Shown: positions 63,503-64,000 of the stretch, piece after piece | How the letters are laid out: the number at the start of each line of letters is the position of its first letter | Position numbering within the stretch: position 1 is the stretch's first letter | Assembly: GCF_964340395.1 (NCBI RefSeq) | Contig: NC_135564.1 | Location: 23,110,387-23,174,386, forward strand | Origin: Glandiceps talaboti | Lineage: Eukaryota; Hemichordata; Enteropneusta; Spengelidae | DNA length: 64,000 bases | Direction: 5' to 3' | Made by a program: the position numbers and the translations under genes | The notes under the pieces: model-generated | What the model saw: only the letters and a program-made list of their open reading frames with translations | Told to the model about the DNA's origin: nothing | Database searches by the model: none

Positions 63503-63593
63503 CACGGATAATACAATTCTGTTCATCTCCAAAATATGTCTTCATTCTGCTACAATCTACTTGTGACATAAGGTTGTCATTACTTGTCGTGTG
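63503..63593 (-). CDS. Repeat-module exon, 91 nt, type A (representative)
   Basis: A candidate coding exon from one of the best-preserved units. The upstream side on the minus strand is TTTTGTCAGTACTAAG then CAC; the downstream side is CCGTG then GTAATATC. Read in phase 0 it is open for 30 codons plus 1 nt. It begins HTTSNDNLMSQ, contains VDCSRMKTYFGDEQ and ends NCIIR. A TAAG acceptor is needed for frame; the closer-to-consensus TTTTGTCAG would add 7 nt and break it. The final G pairs with the first two bases (GA) of the next exon to give glycine. I recognise no domain: it is polar with one or two cysteines per module. No transcript evidence is available, so function is unknown. Confidence 0.45.
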
Positions 63594-63716
63594 CTTAGTA
63601 CTGACAAAAGAACTTTTAGATAACTTATACTTTCCATTGCAGATGGGAATAAATATTGGGCAACAACATTTAATGACCATTATCAGTAATTATACAATTC
63701 CAAAATCTTCACTTAC

Positions 63717-63796
63717 TTCTTCCACTTCTTGATTGTCTGTCTGGTGTTCATCTGCCATCTGTGTTCATGTCATCTTCCGTGACCTTGAGTTCCATC
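63717..63796 (-). CDS. Repeat-module exon, 80 nt (representative)
   Basis: The second exon type of the array. On the minus strand the acceptor is ATTCCTTTCAG before GATGG, and the donor is GAAGAA followed by the near-consensus GTAAGTG. Only one frame is open: two bases (GA) complete a glycine codon, then 26 codons reading WNSRSRKMTRTQ, then MADEH, then a charged tail ending EVEE in ordinary copies, closing in phase 0. The other two frames hit TGA early. The 123-nt intron 63594-63716 leads to the 91-nt exon at 63503-63593. The peptide is basic at its start and acidic at its end; no known family is recognised. Confidence 0.45.
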
Positions 63797-64000
63797 CTGA
63801 AAGGAATGAATCAAACAATACAGTATAAACTTATTGATGGAATGAAATAACAGTATTCTAATATTTACTCTTACAAAATGCCACTACTCACTTTAACCTT
63901 TTTGAAAAGATATTACCACGGATAATACAATTCTGTTCATCTCCAAAATATGTCTTAATTCTGCTACAATCTACTTGGAACATAAGGTTGTCATTACGTG

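Larger units (their letters stand above)
37870..64000 (-). repeat. ~63-copy tandem array of a ~414-bp two-exon unit
   Basis: The whole interval is a head-to-tail array with period 407-420 bp (mostly 414), continuing past the window end. On the minus strand each unit has an 80-nt exon-like segment (acceptor CCTTTCAG, donor GTAAGTG) and a 91-nt exon-like segment (acceptor ending TAAG before CAC, donor GTAATATC), separated by introns of about 123-125 nt. I counted 63 copies of the 91-nt segment: 36 of type A and 27 of type B, which is 2 bp shorter. Two intron types also occur, one with TTATTTAGATTC, one without. Apparently intact type-A 91-nt segments start at 39368, 39788, 40620, 41040, 41447, 42278, 42698, 46016, 46832, 47746, 48578, 48992, 50649, 51887, 52717, 53959, 54373, 54787, 55619, 56453, 56871, 57289, 58943, 59357, 61011, 61431, 62261 and 63503. 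The repeat is read directly; that it is transcribed and spliced is inference. It could be a satellite derived from a gene segment. Confidence 0.97.

Noticed and set aside
39339-63680. The repeated 68-codon minus-strand ORFs (starting MVIK..CCPIF) as real small genes
   Set aside because: They cover one exon-like block plus both flanking introns, stop inside an intron, and have no promoter or ribosome context. The splice-site reading explains them better.
37870-64000. CRISPR array
   Set aside because: Period of 414 bp with whole-unit similarity and no short repeat/unique spacer pattern; the sequence is eukaryotic.
37870-64000. Coding on the plus strand using TTTCCATTGCAG as acceptor
   Set aside because: No matching plus-strand donor is conserved and frames are short; the minus strand has paired donors and acceptors.

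Overview
This is a eukaryotic, almost certainly animal, window. Spliceosome-type splice signals, LINE and Penelope-like retroelements, a tRNA-derived SINE, many MITEs and very many simple-sequence arrays point to a marine invertebrate genome. I lean to an amphioxus- or hemichordate-like animal, but nothing here fixes the species. There are no bacterial-style genes. Almost every long open frame in the first 37 kb is either a low-complexity translation or a transposon remnant.

Layout. 1-6.2 kb: an AT-rich stretch, a ~175-bp tandem repeat split by a nested SINE, a LINE reverse-transcriptase fragment, and a Penelope-like RT fragment lying between two (TATAC)n arrays of opposite orientation. 6.2-10.6 kb: a nest of foldback MITEs with readable target-site duplications, two (TA)n tracts, and a well-formed hammerhead ribozyme on the minus strand. 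10.6-19.6 kb: two pairs of inverted dispersed repeats, large (AG)n and (TCTG)n tracts, and the 3' end of a CR1/L2-like LINE. 19.6-23.3 kb: two head-to-tail copies of a Penelope-like element, each bounded by (TGTA)n arrays, plus a compound microsatellite. 23.7-26.1 kb: a 2.46-kb terminal-inverted-repeat element carrying a frameshifted SAP-like ORF. 26-35 kb: more repeats, one plausible two-exon gene end at 29.4-29.8 kb, and another MITE copy. 35.2-36.7 kb: an inverted paralogue of 7.75-9.83 kb that lacks three of its insertions, so it serves as an empty-site control.

The most striking object is 37.87-64.0 kb: about 63 tandem copies of a ~414-bp unit running off the window end. Read on the minus strand, each unit holds two exon-like segments, 80 and 91 nt, with canonical splice ends and introns of ~125 nt. 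Together they make 171 nt, exactly 57 codons, and phases match within and between units, so the array can in principle encode a repeat protein of 57-residue modules. By my count 36 units are of type A and 27 of type B. Type B has a 2-bp deletion in the 91-nt exon that gives a stop. Older, diverged units at 36.9-37.87 kb mark the array edge, and a possible last exon with a nearby AATAAA lies at ~36.9 kb. Whether this is an expressed repetitive gene, a gene being pseudogenised, or a satellite seeded by a two-exon segment cannot be decided from sequence alone.
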